From Clostridia bacterium (GTDB lineage: Bacteria > Bacillota > Peptococcia > Peptococcales > BICA1-8), in NCBI GenBank assembly GCA_030154225.1, contig JASKKI010000021.1, positions 1-35,121 on the forward strand: 35,121 bases of DNA, written 5' to 3'. The stretch's first letter is position 1, and each line of letters opens with the position of its first letter. A program made the position numbers and the translations under genes. A model generated the notes under the pieces. That model was not told where the DNA came from, searched no databases, and saw nothing but the letters and a program-made list of their open reading frames with translations. Positions 21,321-31,867 of the stretch are shown one piece after another.

Positions 21321-22628
21321 TTGGTAGAAACTAAGCACGAATTGATAATAAGATTTATTAAGGATTTAGAAGTAGGTACTAAGGTATCTGTTCGGCAGAT
21401 TGCTAAAGAACTTGATGTAAGTGAAGGTACAGCTTACAGGGCCATTAAAGATGCAGAAGCTCAAGGACTGGTCAGTTCTATTCCCAAAGTAGGAACTATC
21501 CGTATTGAGGAAGAAGAGGAAAAAGAATTAGAAGATTTAAGTTTACGGGAAATATCCTTAATAGTAGAAGGTGAAGTTTTGTGCGGCCACGAAAAACTGG
21601 GCATGGTCCCTGATCAGTTTCTTATCGGTTCGACAAGTGAAAAATTCATAGAAAGGTATATAGAAAAACAAACACTTTTGTTAGTAGGTGACCGGGAAGA
21701 AGTTCAGTTACTAGGTTTGGACAAGGGTGCTGCTTTATTAGTTACTGGTGGTTTTGGCGTATCGGAACAGGTTCTGGAAAAAGGTAGAAGTCTTAATTTA
21801 CCTATCATAACCTGTCCATACGATACTTTTGTTGCTACCTCGATGATTAACAGGGCTGTTTATGAACGTTTAAGCTACAAAGAATTAGTAAGAGTTGAAG
21901 ACATTATGATTACCGATGTTGACTATTTATCACCGGAGTATACAGTATCCCAATGGCACGAACTGGCTCAAAAAACCGGTCACAGTCGTTTTCCTGTTGT
22001 GGACCAAAACGGTGTTGTGGTAGGAATTGTATCTGCAGTTGATGTGGCCGGGGTAGACCCGGATACTAGTATCCTGGCTGTTATGACAGCAGATGTTTTA
22101 ACTGCAGGACCTAAAACCTTAGTAACCCATCTTTCCAGGGTTTTAGTTTGGGAAGGCTTTGAGCTGGTTCCTATTGTTGATGATGAAAAACACCTAGTGG
22201 GTGTAGTTAGTCGTCAGGATATCTTAAAGGCTTTCCAGCAAACCCAAAAACAACCCCAAGTAGGGGAAACCGTTGATAATTTAACTTTGAGTGGTTTTAA
22301 ATTGGGCGAATGGGATGGTGGAGTTAAATTAGAAGGTGATATTACGGAATTCATGGTAAGTGAATTAGGTACCGCCAGTGTTGGTACAGTTGTAATGATC
22401 CTGAGCACAGCAGCTTTCATTGCTATTCGTAAAAGTTTGCGCTGGGATACAGTAACGGAGAATTTTACCCTGTACCAAATGAATCCTCCGGCAGTTGGTG
22501 AAAGGGTAGATGTATTCACTAAAATTTTACAAACAGATAAGAAAACCTGTACAGTGGAAATAGAAATGTATAGTGGTTCAGAATTAAAGGCTAAAGCGCT
22601 AACCACCTGTAGAGTAGTGAGGAAATAG
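21321..22628 (+). CDS. ytoI: YtoI-type HTH/DRTGG/CBS/hotdog protein
   Basis: A 435-residue regulator-like protein with the domain order of Bacillus YtoI. It has an N-terminal winged HTH (about 1-60, VSVRQIAKELDVSEGTAYRA), a DRTGG domain (about 70-180), a pair of CBS domains (about 190-305, adenine-nucleotide sensing in other proteins) and a C-terminal hotdog thioesterase-like fold (about 320-430). I prefer the TTG at 21321, behind GAGGGGG; a TTG seven codons upstream has the site inside its reading frame. In Bacillus ytoI lies near ytrI, ytrH and dnaE, as here. Its role is not established; a nucleotide- or acyl-CoA-responsive regulator is inferred from domains. Confidence 0.9.
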   Translation: MVETKHELIIRFIKDLEVGTKVSVRQIAKELDVSEGTAYRAIKDAEAQGLVSSIPKVGTIRIEEEEEKELEDLSLREISLIVEGEVLCGHEKLGMVPDQFLIGSTSEKFIERYIEKQTLLLVGDREEVQLLGLDKGAALLVTGGFGVSEQVLEKGRSLNLPIITCPYDTFVATSMINRAVYERLSYKELVRVEDIMITDVDYLSPEYTVSQWHELAQKTGHSRFPVVDQNGVVVGIVSAVDVAGVDPDTSILAVMTADVLTAGPKTLVTHLSRVLVWEGFELVPIVDDEKHLVGVVSRQDILKAFQQTQKQPQVGETVDNLTLSGFKLGEWDGGVKLEGDITEFMVSELGTASVGTVVMILSTAAFIAIRKSLRWDTVTENFTLYQMNPPAVGERVDVFTKILQTDKKTCTVEIEMYSGSELKAKALTTCRVVRK

Positions 22629-22663
22629 TATAGCGGAACGGTGTGAAAAAGTAATAATAAATT

Positions 22664-22692
22664 AAAGGCCTAGTTGTTTTAACTAGGCTTTT
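22664..22692. terminator. terminator between convergent ytoI and ytrI
   Basis: GCCTAGTT/AACTAGGC (22668-22675 and 22681-22688) with a GTTTT loop, TTTT on the 3' side and AAA on the 5' side. It can serve both genes and slightly overlaps the end of ytrI. Confidence 0.8.
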
Positions 22693-23243
22693 GCTGTTTC
22701 ACTATTTAACTTTTTCACATTTACACTTATAATTACTGGTTCCTCCTGCTGGTTAGGAGCAATATATTTTGCATAAACATAAAAAATAATTTTTTCCGAT
22801 ACTAAGACCCCCTTTACCTGTAAAGTAAAATGATAGCCCAGGGCTTCTATTTTTCTTTTATCTACAATATGCCAGATGACCTGAGGATCAAGTTCTTTGA
22901 CTCTTTTACCTCTAATATTTTTTAGCATATCTTTTACTTGTTCTTCAATTTTTATTTTAAGATTTTCTTCATCAGCAAAATTTCTTTGGGGGAGTTCAAG
23001 GTCTATTTCAATCTCTTTAACAATGAACCAGCGTTTTGCTTCAGATACTTTATCCTCTAAAGCCTTGATCTGGTTTTCTTTTTCATCCAGTTGAACCTTT
23101 AAATAGGAATTTTCATTGTGAATTTTTTCCATCTGATAACCTATGGCTAAAGTAGTCAAAACTGCTCCCACAATAACTCCGATGGTAAATAAAGCCAGAT
23201 GTTGGGTAAATTGTTTATTTGGAATAAAAAAGAAAAATCTCAT
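22683..23243 (-). CDS. ytrI: YtrI-type sporulation membrane protein
   Basis: A 186-residue protein with one N-terminal transmembrane helix (about 14-37, HLALFTIGVIVGAVLTTLAI), a coiled coil (about 40-70) and a C-terminal beta-rich domain without recognised catalytic motifs. In Bacillus, YtrI and YtrH are sigma-E-controlled sporulation proteins of the mother cell. Identification rests on topology, sequence resemblance and the conserved neighbourhood (ytrH, dnaE, ytoI). Its ATG overlaps the ytrH stop by four bases (ATGA), so the two are translationally coupled. Confidence 0.85.
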   Translation of the reverse strand: MRFFFFIPNKQFTQHLALFTIGVIVGAVLTTLAIGYQMEKIHNENSYLKVQLDEKENQIKALEDKVSEAKRWFIVKEIEIDLELPQRNFADEENLKIKIEEQVKDMLKNIRGKRVKELDPQVIWHIVDKRKIEALGYHFTLQVKGVLVSEKIIFYVYAKYIAPNQQEEPVIISVNVKKLNSETAKA

Positions 23244-23566
23244 GGTTTCCCACTACCTGTTAGAGTATAGATAAGATAGATACCCAATTCTGCTCCGGCA
23301 AAAGAGCTGACTACATAGAAAAAATGCTTACCTAAAACACGAAACTCACCGGAAAACAGCCCGGAACCGAAGGCTTCAAAAGAACTGAAAGATCCACCAA
23401 TTGCTGCAACAACTGCCCAAAGTTTCATATCCTCAGCCAGCTTACGCATGGTAAAATAGGGTTGGTGTCCTGTTATTATAGTAGATAGAGAGCCGATGAG
23501 AGCTCCTCCTAAAACTATTCCTAAAGCTGTACAAAAGATAAAAACTAATCTATCAGTAAAATTCAT
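23240..23566 (-). CDS. ytrH: YtrH-type sporulation membrane protein
   Basis: A 108-residue membrane protein with three hydrophobic segments (about 8-32, 47-62 and 80-104), matching YtrH in size. The conserved FCTALGIVLGGALIGSLS and WAVVAAIGGSFSSFEAFGSG stretches agree with the family. It forms a two-gene minus-strand operon with ytrI and is divergent from dnaE. In Bacillus the pair is needed for efficient sporulation and spore envelope assembly. A start-proximal GAGGTAT site lies upstream on the minus strand. Confidence 0.9.
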   Translation of the reverse strand: MNFTDRLVFIFCTALGIVLGGALIGSLSTIITGHQPYFTMRKLAEDMKLWAVVAAIGGSFSSFEAFGSGLFSGEFRVLGKHFFYVVSSFAGAELGIYLIYTLTGSGKP

Positions 23567-23732
23567 ACTTATACCTCACAAAATTCTTAGTGATAATAAT
23601 ATATATTTATTCTCGAGTTGTACTATGCAGGACAATAGTTTAACTGTGTTGAAAAATGATAAATAAAATTACCACTAGCCACAATAACTTTGATATTCAG
23701 CTTAACTTATTTAGATAAGGTGGTGACTTGGT

Positions 23733-26700
23733 TTGACAAAACAATTTATACATTTACATAACCATACCGCTTATAGCTTATTAGATGGAGCTTGTCGGAT
23801 AGATCGCCTTATTGAAAAGGCCAAAGAACAGGATATGACTGCCCTGGCTATTACTGATCACGGGGTAATGTACGGTGTGGTGGATTTTTATAAAGCTTGT
23901 CAAAAGGCCGGTATCAAACCTATTATTGGTTGCGAAGTATATGTAGCTCCCAATTCTCGCTTTGACAAACGACCTAATATTGATGATTCTCCTTATCATT
24001 TAGTCTTATTGGCTAAAAATAATACAGGTTATCAGAATTTGATAAAACTTGTATCTTTAGCTTGGCTAGAAGGTTTCTATTATAAGCCCCGAGTGGATAA
24101 AGAAATTCTGGCTAGATACAGTGAGGGATTAATAGCACTGAGTGCCTGCCTAGCTGGAGAAATTCCAAGTCTTTTAATGGAAAATAAATATACAGAAGCT
24201 AAAACTAGTGCCTTGTGGCATCAAGATATTTTTGGAAAAGGAAACTATTATTTGGAACTTCAAAATCATGGTTTACAAGAACAGGTTAAAATCAATGCCC
24301 AGTTGTCAAAAATAAGTATGGAAACAGGTATACCTTTAGTAGCTACCAATGATGTTCATTATGTAGCTGCAGATGATGCCAAAGTTCAAGATGTACTTAT
24401 GTGTCTTCAAATGGGAAAAGTACTTGAAGATGATTCCCGGATGAGATTTGAAACTCAGGAGTTTTATTTAAAATCCTGGAAAGAAATGAACCTGGTTTTA
24501 GGAGAGTACCAGGAAGCCTTAACTAATACCGTTAAAATTGCTGAACAATGCCAAGTTGACTTTACCTTTGGCGAGAACCATATGCCCGTATTTCAAGTTC
24601 CCGAGGGTTTTACCTTAGAAACTTATTTAGATAAATTATGTTTTGAAGGCTTAAAAGAGCGTTATGGAAAACCGACAAAAAAAGCGGTAGAGCGTCTTAA
24701 TTTTGAATTGCAAATTATCAAGCAGATGGGTTATGCAGGGTATTTTCTTATTGTTTGGGACTTTATCCGTTTTGCCCGCCAGCAGGGTATTTATGTAGGT
24801 CCAGGAAGGGGTTCCGCTGCCGGCAGCTTGGTTTCTTATACCTTAGGTATCACAGATATCGATCCTTTAAAATATGACTTGTTATTTGAACGGTTTTTAA
24901 ATCCGGAACGGGTAAGTATGCCTGATATCGATATAGATTTTTGTTATGAACGGCGGGGAGAAGTAATAGATTATGTAGTTAACAAATATGGCAAGGAGAG
25001 GGTTTCCCAGATTATAACCTTTGGAACAATGGCTGCCAGAGCTGCTATCCGGGATGTAGGACGAGTAATGAATATTCCTTTGGGATTAGTTGATAAAATA
25101 GCTAAACTTATCCCTAATGAATTGGGCATAACTATTCAAAAGGCATTAGAGGTTTCCCCAGAACTAAAAGAATTGGTAGAAAGGGACCCACAAATAAAAG
25201 AGCTGGTTTATACCGCTATGGCCTTAGAGGGTATGCCCAGGCATGCTGGTACCCATGCTGCAGGTGTTGTTATTTCCCAAGAACCCCTTGATCACTATTT
25301 GCCTTTACAAAAGACTACTGACGGTGGAGTAACTACCCAGTTTGCTAAGGAAAATGTTGAGGAAATTGGCCTTTTGAAAATGGATTTGTTGGGTCTGCGA
25401 ACCTTAACGGTAATCAATAAAGCAATAGACCTGGTTAAAAATAATCATGGTCTGGAAATAGATTTTAATAAAATAGATTTAGATGATCCGCTTACCTACG
25501 ACCTTTTAAGTAAAGGAGAAAGTATTGGTGTTTTTCAATTAGAAAGTTCTGGCCTAAGAGCTATTCTTAAAGAATTAAAACCGGAACATTTTGAGGATAT
25601 TATTGCTTTAGTGGCTTTATATCGACCTGGCCCTTTAGGTAGTGGCATGGTTGAAGATTTTATTGCCAGGAAACACGGTCGGAAAACTATAGAATATTTA
25701 CACTCTAAATTGGAACCTATTCTTAAACCTACCTATGGAGTTATTCTCTATCAGGAACAGGTAATGCGCATTGCCAGTGAACTAGCTGGTTTTACTCTGG
25801 GACAAGCTGATTTATTACGCAGGGCTATGGGTAAAAAGAAACCGGAAATCATTGCCGGACTTAAACAGGAATTTATAGAAGGAGCTAAGAAAAATAGTAT
25901 TGACCCTCAAGTGGCAGGAAGGATATTTGAGCTTATTGAATATTTTGCCGGATATGGTTTTAATAAAAGCCACAGTGCAGCCTATGCGATGCTAGCTTTT
26001 CAAACGGCTTATTTAAAAGCCCATTTTCCAGTGGAGTTTATGGCTGCGCTTTTAACCAGTGTTATGGAATCTTCCGATAGAGTGCCATTTTATATTGCGG
26101 AATGCCAACGGATGGGGATCAGTGTCTTGCCTCCAGATATTAATGAAAGTAGAGAAAATTTTATTGTTGTAGATGGTAATATCCGCTTCGGCCTGGCTGC
26201 GGTAAAAAATGTTGGTAAAGGTGCTATTCAAGCCATTTTATTGGCCCGAGACGAGGAAGGACCTTTTAAATCCTTGCAAGACTTTTGTAAACGGATAGAT
26301 TTAAGTCAAGTGAACCGCAGAGTCATAGAAAGTCTAATCAAATGCGGTGCTTTTGGTTCTGTTCCCGGTAGTAGGGTTCAACTTTTACAAGTTTTGGATA
26401 CTTGTATCGAACAGGGGCTACAACTACAAAAAAATAAAAATAGCAATCAGGTTTCCCTTTTTGATGTAGGGGAAGAAGCGGGTTTTACTATGGATTTTGC
26501 TGAAATTGAGCTGCCTGATGTAGAAGACTTTAGCCAGCGGGATATCCTAGCTATGGAGAAAGAAATATTAGGACTATATGTTAGCGGTCATCCTTTACAT
26601 GAGTATGCTAAGGTATTAAAAACCAGGATAAAACATCAAATTGCCGATCTCAATCAAGAGGAAGATGGTAGAAGAATTGCTATCGGGGGTATAATTACCT

Positions 26701-27161
26701 CTGTTCGCAGGAGTATTACTAAAAAAGGCGAAACTATGGCCTATTGTATAGTGGAAGATTTGACAGGAAGTATAGAAGTTCTTGTCTTTCCCAGGGCTTT
26801 ACAAAAATATCATACTTGTGTAGAAACTGATAAAGTAGTAATTATTTCTGGAAGAATTAATTTACAAGAAGATAGTCCCAAATTCTTTGCTGAAGAGATT
26901 GAAGTTCTAACATTACCTGATATAAAAACTCCCAAGCTGTATATAAAGATTGATACTACTACAATGGATAGTACCCAGATTGAAACTATCGGACATATTC
27001 TCAAAAACTATAGAGGTCAGATTCCCGTTTATCTTTTTTTTGAAAAAGAGAAAAAGCTGATCTTAACAGATCAGGAGTACTGGGTAAGCTGGCATTCTGA
27101 ACTTAAAAAAGATCTTTTACAAATTTGTCCTGAAGAAAATTTATCGTTAGTTAATAAATAA
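23733..27161 (+). CDS. dnaE: DNA polymerase III alpha subunit (DnaE)
   Basis: A 1142-residue replicative polymerase. The N-terminal PHP domain begins FIHLHNHTAYSLLDG and retains the metal-ligand motifs TDHG and NDVHY. The C-family catalytic palm has PDIDIDF with Asp398 and Asp400, plus a third Asp in KMDLLGL. GPGRGSAAGS is the conserved nucleotide-binding segment. Fingers, tandem HhH (YGFNKSHSAAYA region) and a C-terminal OB fold (about 1000-1075, IGGIITSVRR) complete the DnaE1-type order. It lacks the PolC exonuclease insertion. It starts at TTG 23733 behind AAGGTGGTGA. In low-GC Bacillota it works beside PolC, extending primers on the lagging strand. Confidence 0.98.
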   Translation: MTKQFIHLHNHTAYSLLDGACRIDRLIEKAKEQDMTALAITDHGVMYGVVDFYKACQKAGIKPIIGCEVYVAPNSRFDKRPNIDDSPYHLVLLAKNNTGYQNLIKLVSLAWLEGFYYKPRVDKEILARYSEGLIALSACLAGEIPSLLMENKYTEAKTSALWHQDIFGKGNYYLELQNHGLQEQVKINAQLSKISMETGIPLVATNDVHYVAADDAKVQDVLMCLQMGKVLEDDSRMRFETQEFYLKSWKEMNLVLGEYQEALTNTVKIAEQCQVDFTFGENHMPVFQVPEGFTLETYLDKLCFEGLKERYGKPTKKAVERLNFELQIIKQMGYAGYFLIVWDFIRFARQQGIYVGPGRGSAAGSLVSYTLGITDIDPLKYDLLFERFLNPERVSMPDIDIDFCYERRGEVIDYVVNKYGKERVSQIITFGTMAARAAIRDVGRVMNIPLGLVDKIAKLIPNELGITIQKALEVSPELKELVERDPQIKELVYTAMALEGMPRHAGTHAAGVVISQEPLDHYLPLQKTTDGGVTTQFAKENVEEIGLLKMDLLGLRTLTVINKAIDLVKNNHGLEIDFNKIDLDDPLTYDLLSKGESIGVFQLESSGLRAILKELKPEHFEDIIALVALYRPGPLGSGMVEDFIARKHGRKTIEYLHSKLEPILKPTYGVILYQEQVMRIASELAGFTLGQADLLRRAMGKKKPEIIAGLKQEFIEGAKKNSIDPQVAGRIFELIEYFAGYGFNKSHSAAYAMLAFQTAYLKAHFPVEFMAALLTSVMESSDRVPFYIAECQRMGISVLPPDINESRENFIVVDGNIRFGLAAVKNVGKGAIQAILLARDEEGPFKSLQDFCKRIDLSQVNRRVIESLIKCGAFGSVPGSRVQLLQVLDTCIEQGLQLQKNKNSNQVSLFDVGEEAGFTMDFAEIELPDVEDFSQRDILAMEKEILGLYVSGHPLHEYAKVLKTRIKHQIADLNQEEDGRRIAIGGIITSVRRSITKKGETMAYCIVEDLTGSIEVLVFPRALQKYHTCVETDKVVIISGRINLQEDSPKFFAEEIEVLTLPDIKTPKLYIKIDTTTMDSTQIETIGHILKNYRGQIPVYLFFEKEKKLILTDQEYWVSWHSELKKDLLQICPEENLSLVNK

Positions 27162-27225
27162 AAAGGTACTTTTTAAAGGTCCCCATCATAAAATTATTTA
27201 TAAACTGAATTTGGGGGCTTGAATC

Positions 27226-27702
27226 ATGAAGGAAATTGTTCTCAGACAAATGAAAGAGCGGGGTATCACTATCGAAGGAATTGTCGAAATTGTTTTTGAT
27301 TTACAGAAACCATATCATCCTAGCCTAAATAAAGAAAACTGTAGGGAAGCAGTAAATGCTGTCTTGGATAAGAGAGAAGTTCAACATGCTATTTTGACAG
27401 GTTTAGCACTGGATATTATGGCAGAAAAGGATTTACTTCCCCAACCCATTTTACAAATAATAAAAGAAGACGAATCTTTATATGGAATCGATGAAATACT
27501 GGCAATAGCAATAACTAATATTTATGGAACAATAGGTATTACAAGTTTCGGGTATTTAGATAAGATGAAAATAGGGTTAATAGGTAAACTGGACTCCAGG
27601 AAGGGTTCTGTAAATACCTTTGCCGATGACATAGTAGCAGCTATTGCTTCTGCTGCTGCGGCCAAGATTGCCCATAGCCTAAAAGGCGGGAGTGAAAGTT
27701 AG
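27226..27702 (+). CDS. phosphatidylglycerophosphatase A family protein (YutG-like)
   Basis: A 158-residue protein resembling the YutG/PgpA group: MKERGITIEGIVEIVFDLQKPYHP near the start, a central ALDIMAEK, and the glycine/aspartate-rich GKLDSRKGSVNTFADDIVAAIAS at the C-terminus. PgpA proteins dephosphorylate phosphatidylglycerol phosphate. The membrane helices of proteobacterial PgpA are weak here, as in the shorter YutG type, so the in vivo substrate is uncertain. It stands between dnaE and coaD with a GGGGG site before the ATG and no obvious terminator after dnaE. Confidence 0.8.
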   Translation: MKEIVLRQMKERGITIEGIVEIVFDLQKPYHPSLNKENCREAVNAVLDKREVQHAILTGLALDIMAEKDLLPQPILQIIKEDESLYGIDEILAIAITNIYGTIGITSFGYLDKMKIGLIGKLDSRKGSVNTFADDIVAAIASAAAAKIAHSLKGGSES

Positions 27703-27872
27703 TAATCATAAAATTTGCGAAAAATTTTAGAGATTTGCAGGAGAATAAAGTTAATTCTAGAATAAATTTTGGTTGAGAAATCTAGTAAAAAAAAGAGATA
27801 AAGACCTGAATAGTGTACAAAATGTTTATAATTTGGACAAGCTAAGAATAAGCTTAATTGGAGGGTGGTTTT

Positions 27873-28373
27873 TTGACGAAGATTGCCGTATATCCCGGTA
27901 CTTTTGATCCTGTAACTTTTGGACATATGCATATTATTAAAAGGGCTGCCAGGCTCTTTGATAAAGTTATTATGGCAGTGGCTGCAGATAATTATAAAAA
28001 AACTATATTTACCGTAGAAGAAAGGTTGCATTTGATAAGGGAATGCTGTTTGGATGGATTACCAAATGTGGAACTTGATGTATTTAACGGTTTATTAGTT
28101 GACTATTTGCACAAAAAGGGAGCAGTTGCCATAATCAGAGGGTTAAGGGCTGTTTCTGATTTTGAATATGAGATGCAAATGGCTTCAATAAACCGCCACC
28201 TGGATCAAAGGGTAGAAACAATATTTCTAATGACTGATGCGGAATATTCCTTTATTAGTTCTAGTATTATTAAAAATGTTGCTGAGTTGGGTGGAGATAT
28301 AGAACAATTTGTTCCAGGAATAGTTGTGGAAGCTTTAAGAAAAAAATACAAAGTAGGTGAGGGCCGTGAATAA
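27873..28373 (+). CDS. coaD: pantetheine-phosphate adenylyltransferase
   Basis: A 166-residue nucleotidyltransferase catalysing the fourth step of coenzyme A synthesis: 4'-phosphopantetheine plus ATP to dephospho-CoA. The HxGH-class motif is TFDPVTFGHMHII at the N-terminus, and the C-terminal ISSSIIKNVAELGGD motif completes the active site. RGLRAVSDFEYE is the conserved pantetheine-binding region. The size is normal. The start is TTG 27873, with GGAGG about eight bases upstream; a TTG at 27858 would place that site inside the gene. A TATAAT at 27827-27832 may be its -10. Its last eight bases overlap the TRAP gene. Confidence 0.95.
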   Translation: MTKIAVYPGTFDPVTFGHMHIIKRAARLFDKVIMAVAADNYKKTIFTVEERLHLIRECCLDGLPNVELDVFNGLLVDYLHKKGAVAIIRGLRAVSDFEYEMQMASINRHLDQRVETIFLMTDAEYSFISSSIIKNVAELGGDIEQFVPGIVVEALRKKYKVGEGRE

Positions 28374-28596
28374 TTCTAATACAAATAATGGTGAATACAT
28401 TCTGGTAAAAGCATTAGATAATGGGGTTACAATCAGTGGTTTAACCAGAGGCAGGGATACAAAATTCCATCACACTGAAAAGTTAGACCGTGGGGAGGTA
28501 ATGATTGCCCAGTTTACAGAACAAACATCAGCAATGAAAATAAAAGGTAGAGCCAGGGTGTATACTATTCACGGGATTGTTGAGGCAGGAGAATAA
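28366..28596 (+). CDS. mtrB: TRAP, tryptophan RNA-binding attenuation protein
   Basis: A 76-residue protein matching Bacillus TRAP throughout: YILVKALDNGVTISGLTRG, then DTKFHHTEKLDRGEVMIAQF and TEQTSAMKIKGRA. TRAP forms an 11-subunit ring that, when loaded with tryptophan, wraps (G/U)AG-repeat RNA to terminate trp transcription and block translation. The KFHHTEKLDRG segment contains the RNA-binding lysines and arginine, and TEQTSA contributes to the tryptophan pocket. I chose GTG 28366 (AGGTGA six bases upstream) over GTG 28357. It overlaps coaD by eight bases, so expression is coupled to CoA synthesis rather than to folE (mtrA) as in Bacillus. No trp gene or clear (G/U)AG array lies in the window. 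Confidence 0.95.
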   Translation: MNNSNTNNGEYILVKALDNGVTISGLTRGRDTKFHHTEKLDRGEVMIAQFTEQTSAMKIKGRARVYTIHGIVEAGE

Positions 28597-28643
28597 CAAA
28601 AAATTTATTTACTTATTTATTTTTATGAGGAGGAATTGACATA

Positions 28644-28844
28644 ATGTGGACTGTTGTATATATTGCTCCTAATCGGATTATAGCTGAACAGTTAAAAGAA
28701 ATATTGACATCTGAAGGTTTATTAGTTAATTTACGCTCCTCAGGTGTACCTCATTTAGGCGATTCCGGTTCTGTAGAAATTTTAGTACCTGAATCAGAAG
28801 TTGAAGAGGCCCATGAAATTTTAAGTAGTGCAATCACGAAATAA
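28644..28844 (+). CDS. DUF2007-type small protein
   Basis: A 66-residue protein with the alpha/beta pattern of DUF2007: MWTVVYIAPNRIIAEQLKEIL, then a Gly-rich loop and VEILVPESEVEEAHEIL. The family is described as putative signal-transducing or regulatory, with no firm function. It has a GGAGGA site before the ATG and sits between mtrB and pfkA. Confidence 0.8.
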   Translation: MWTVVYIAPNRIIAEQLKEILTSEGLLVNLRSSGVPHLGDSGSVEILVPESEVEEAHEILSSAITK

Positions 28845-28914
28845 TTAAACTATAAGTTAAACTATTTTTAACCTTTTTCATGAAATCTTAACTATGGACT
28901 AATAACTTTTTTGA

Positions 28915-29889
<975 letters not shown>

Positions 29890-29902
29890 GGAGGAGATGC
29901 TT

Positions 29903-31654
29903 ATGAGACGTACAAAAATTGTTTGTACTATCGGTCCTGCCAGTGAATCAGTAGAAAAACTATGCCAGCTTATTGAAAGTGGGATGAATGTAGCCCGTTT
30001 GAACTTTTCCCATGGTACCCATGAAGAGCATGGGCAGCGAATTAAAAATATTAGAGAAGCTGTAAAAATAACCAATAAGTCCGTTGCCATCATGTTAGAT
30101 ACCAAAGGGCCAGAAATACGTACCGGCTTATTACAAGCAGGCAAGATTACTTTAGAGACTGGTAGTAAAATTACCTTGACTACTGAGGAAATTGAAGGAA
30201 CTAAAGAAAGAATTTCTGTTAACTATTCAGGCTTACCCCAGGATGTAAAACCCGGCAATTTAATACTTCTTGATGATGGTTTAATTGCTTTGAGAGTTCT
30301 GGAGGTTACAGGTACAGAAATTAACTGTGAAATCTTAAATGGAGGAGATTTATCCAACAGGAAAGGTGTAAATGTTCCCGGAGTGGATATTAGATTACCT
30401 GCTATTACCGAAAAAGATATAGCTGATATCAAATTTGGAATAGAACAGGGTGTAGATTTTATCGCAGCCTCTTTTATTAGAAGTGCCAGTGATGTTCTAG
30501 AAATCCGAAAAATCCTTGAAGCTCATAAGGCTGATATCCACATAATTTCTAAAATTGAAAATCAGCAAGGGGTAGTCAATATTGATGAGATTTTAGAAGT
30601 ATCAGATGGGTTAATGGTAGCCCGGGGTGATCTGGGGGTAGAAATTCCTGCCGAAGAGGTTCCATTAATTCAAAAGATGATGATTGAAAAATGTAATAGG
30701 GCAGGGAAGCCTGTTATAACAGCTACTCAAATGTTGGATTCCATGATTAGGAACCCACGACCCACAAGGGCTGAGGCTAGTGATGTTGCTAATGCTATCT
30801 TAGATGGAACTGATGCTATTATGCTTTCTGGGGAAACTGCTGCTGGTAAATATCCCATTGAAGCAGTTCAAACCATGGCAAGAATTGCGGAAAGGGCCGA
30901 AAGTGCTCTCAACTATGAAAACATTGTCAGTTTGCGAGGGATTGTTACCAGACAAACAACTACTGATGCTATCAGCCATGCTACCTGTACTACAGCCCAT
31001 AATTTAGGTGCGGCAGCTATTATTACAGCTACCGAATCAGGATCAACAGCTAGAATGGTATCTAAGTACCGTCCAAAATCAAAAATTATTGCCGTAACTC
31101 CAAGGGCAACTGCTCAACGCAAACTCCTTTTAGTTTGGGGTGTAGAACCTATTTATGCTCCTGAAACAGAAGGTACAGATGCCATGATTGAACAATCTAT
31201 CAATACATCTTTAAAAGCAGGTTTAATAAAAAATGGTGACCTGGTAGTTATTACCGCGGGTGTACCTGTTGGTGTTCCAGGAACTACAAATCTCCTTAAA
31301 GTCGAAGTTGTGGGACAAATATTGGCCCAAGGCACAGGAATCGGGCGAGGAAGTGTAACAGGAACTGTCCAAGTTGCTAGAAGTGCCCAGCAAGCTGTAA
31401 CTGAAACTGGACCAGATGAAATTCTGGTTGTAACAGCAACCGATGCTGAATATGTTCCGGCAATGGAAAAAGCAGCGGCAGTTATAGCTGAGGAAGGTGG
31501 ATTAACTTCCCATGCTGCCATTGTCTGCTTAAATCTTGGTAAGCCTGTTCTAGTTGGGGTAGAAAAAGCCACCGAAAAACTACCTACCGGAACTTTGATT
31601 ACTATAGATGTGGTGAGGGGAGTTGTATACCGAGGCCGTGCTAAGGTTATGTAA
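29903..31654 (+). CDS. pyk: pyruvate kinase with C-terminal PEP-utilising domain
   Basis: A 583-residue enzyme converting phosphoenolpyruvate and ADP to pyruvate and ATP. The N-terminal barrel includes [23 protein letters not shown], the metal/lysine motif [16 protein letters not shown], and the signature [17 protein letters not shown]. The regulatory C domain ends near residue 470. The extra ~110-residue domain carries [21 protein letters not shown], the phosphohistidine-domain-like extension typical of Bacillus-type pyruvate kinases. I chose the ATG at 29903 over that at 29897 because AAGGAGG lies eight bases before it. It is co-transcribed with pfkA. Confidence 0.97.
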   Translation: MRRTKIVCTIGPASESVEKLCQLIESGMNVARLNFSHGTHEEHGQRIKNIREAVKITNKSVAIMLDTKGPEIRTGLLQAGKITLETGSKITLTTEEIEGTKERISVNYSGLPQDVKPGNLILLDDGLIALRVLEVTGTEINCEILNGGDLSNRKGVNVPGVDIRLPAITEKDIADIKFGIEQGVDFIAASFIRSASDVLEIRKILEAHKADIHIISKIENQQGVVNIDEILEVSDGLMVARGDLGVEIPAEEVPLIQKMMIEKCNRAGKPVITATQMLDSMIRNPRPTRAEASDVANAILDGTDAIMLSGETAAGKYPIEAVQTMARIAERAESALNYENIVSLRGIVTRQTTTDAISHATCTTAHNLGAAAIITATESGSTARMVSKYRPKSKIIAVTPRATAQRKLLLVWGVEPIYAPETEGTDAMIEQSINTSLKAGLIKNGDLVVITAGVPVGVPGTTNLLKVEVVGQILAQGTGIGRGSVTGTVQVARSAQQAVTETGPDEILVVTATDAEYVPAMEKAAAVIAEEGGLTSHAAIVCLNLGKPVLVGVEKATEKLPTGTLITIDVVRGVVYRGRAKVM

Positions 31655-31690
31655 CCAACTGACCTAAAGTTCGCCGAGCGGCGTTAATTT

Positions 31691-31745
31691 AAACCCGAGG
31701 TCCTCGACGTATTACTTATACGATTGCGGCCTCGGGTTTTAAAAA
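31691..31745 (+). terminator. two-tier hairpin terminator after pyk
   Basis: The outer stem is AAACCCGAGG/CCTCGGGTTT (31691-31700 and 31730-31739), with an inner hairpin CGTAT/ATACG (31708-31712 and 31718-31722) and T on the 3' side. A small GC hairpin (CGCC-GAGC-GGCG, about 31671-31682) precedes it. The element is markedly richer in GC than its surroundings. Confidence 0.8.
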
Positions 31746-31867
31746 TGCCTTGTTATACATAATTTTAGGACAGTCCGTAATGCTATTAAAGTAGCATTAA
31801 AATCAAAATCAAATTATAGATATACATCAGACATACTTATACCAATTTATCGTAGGAGGGAAGAAAG

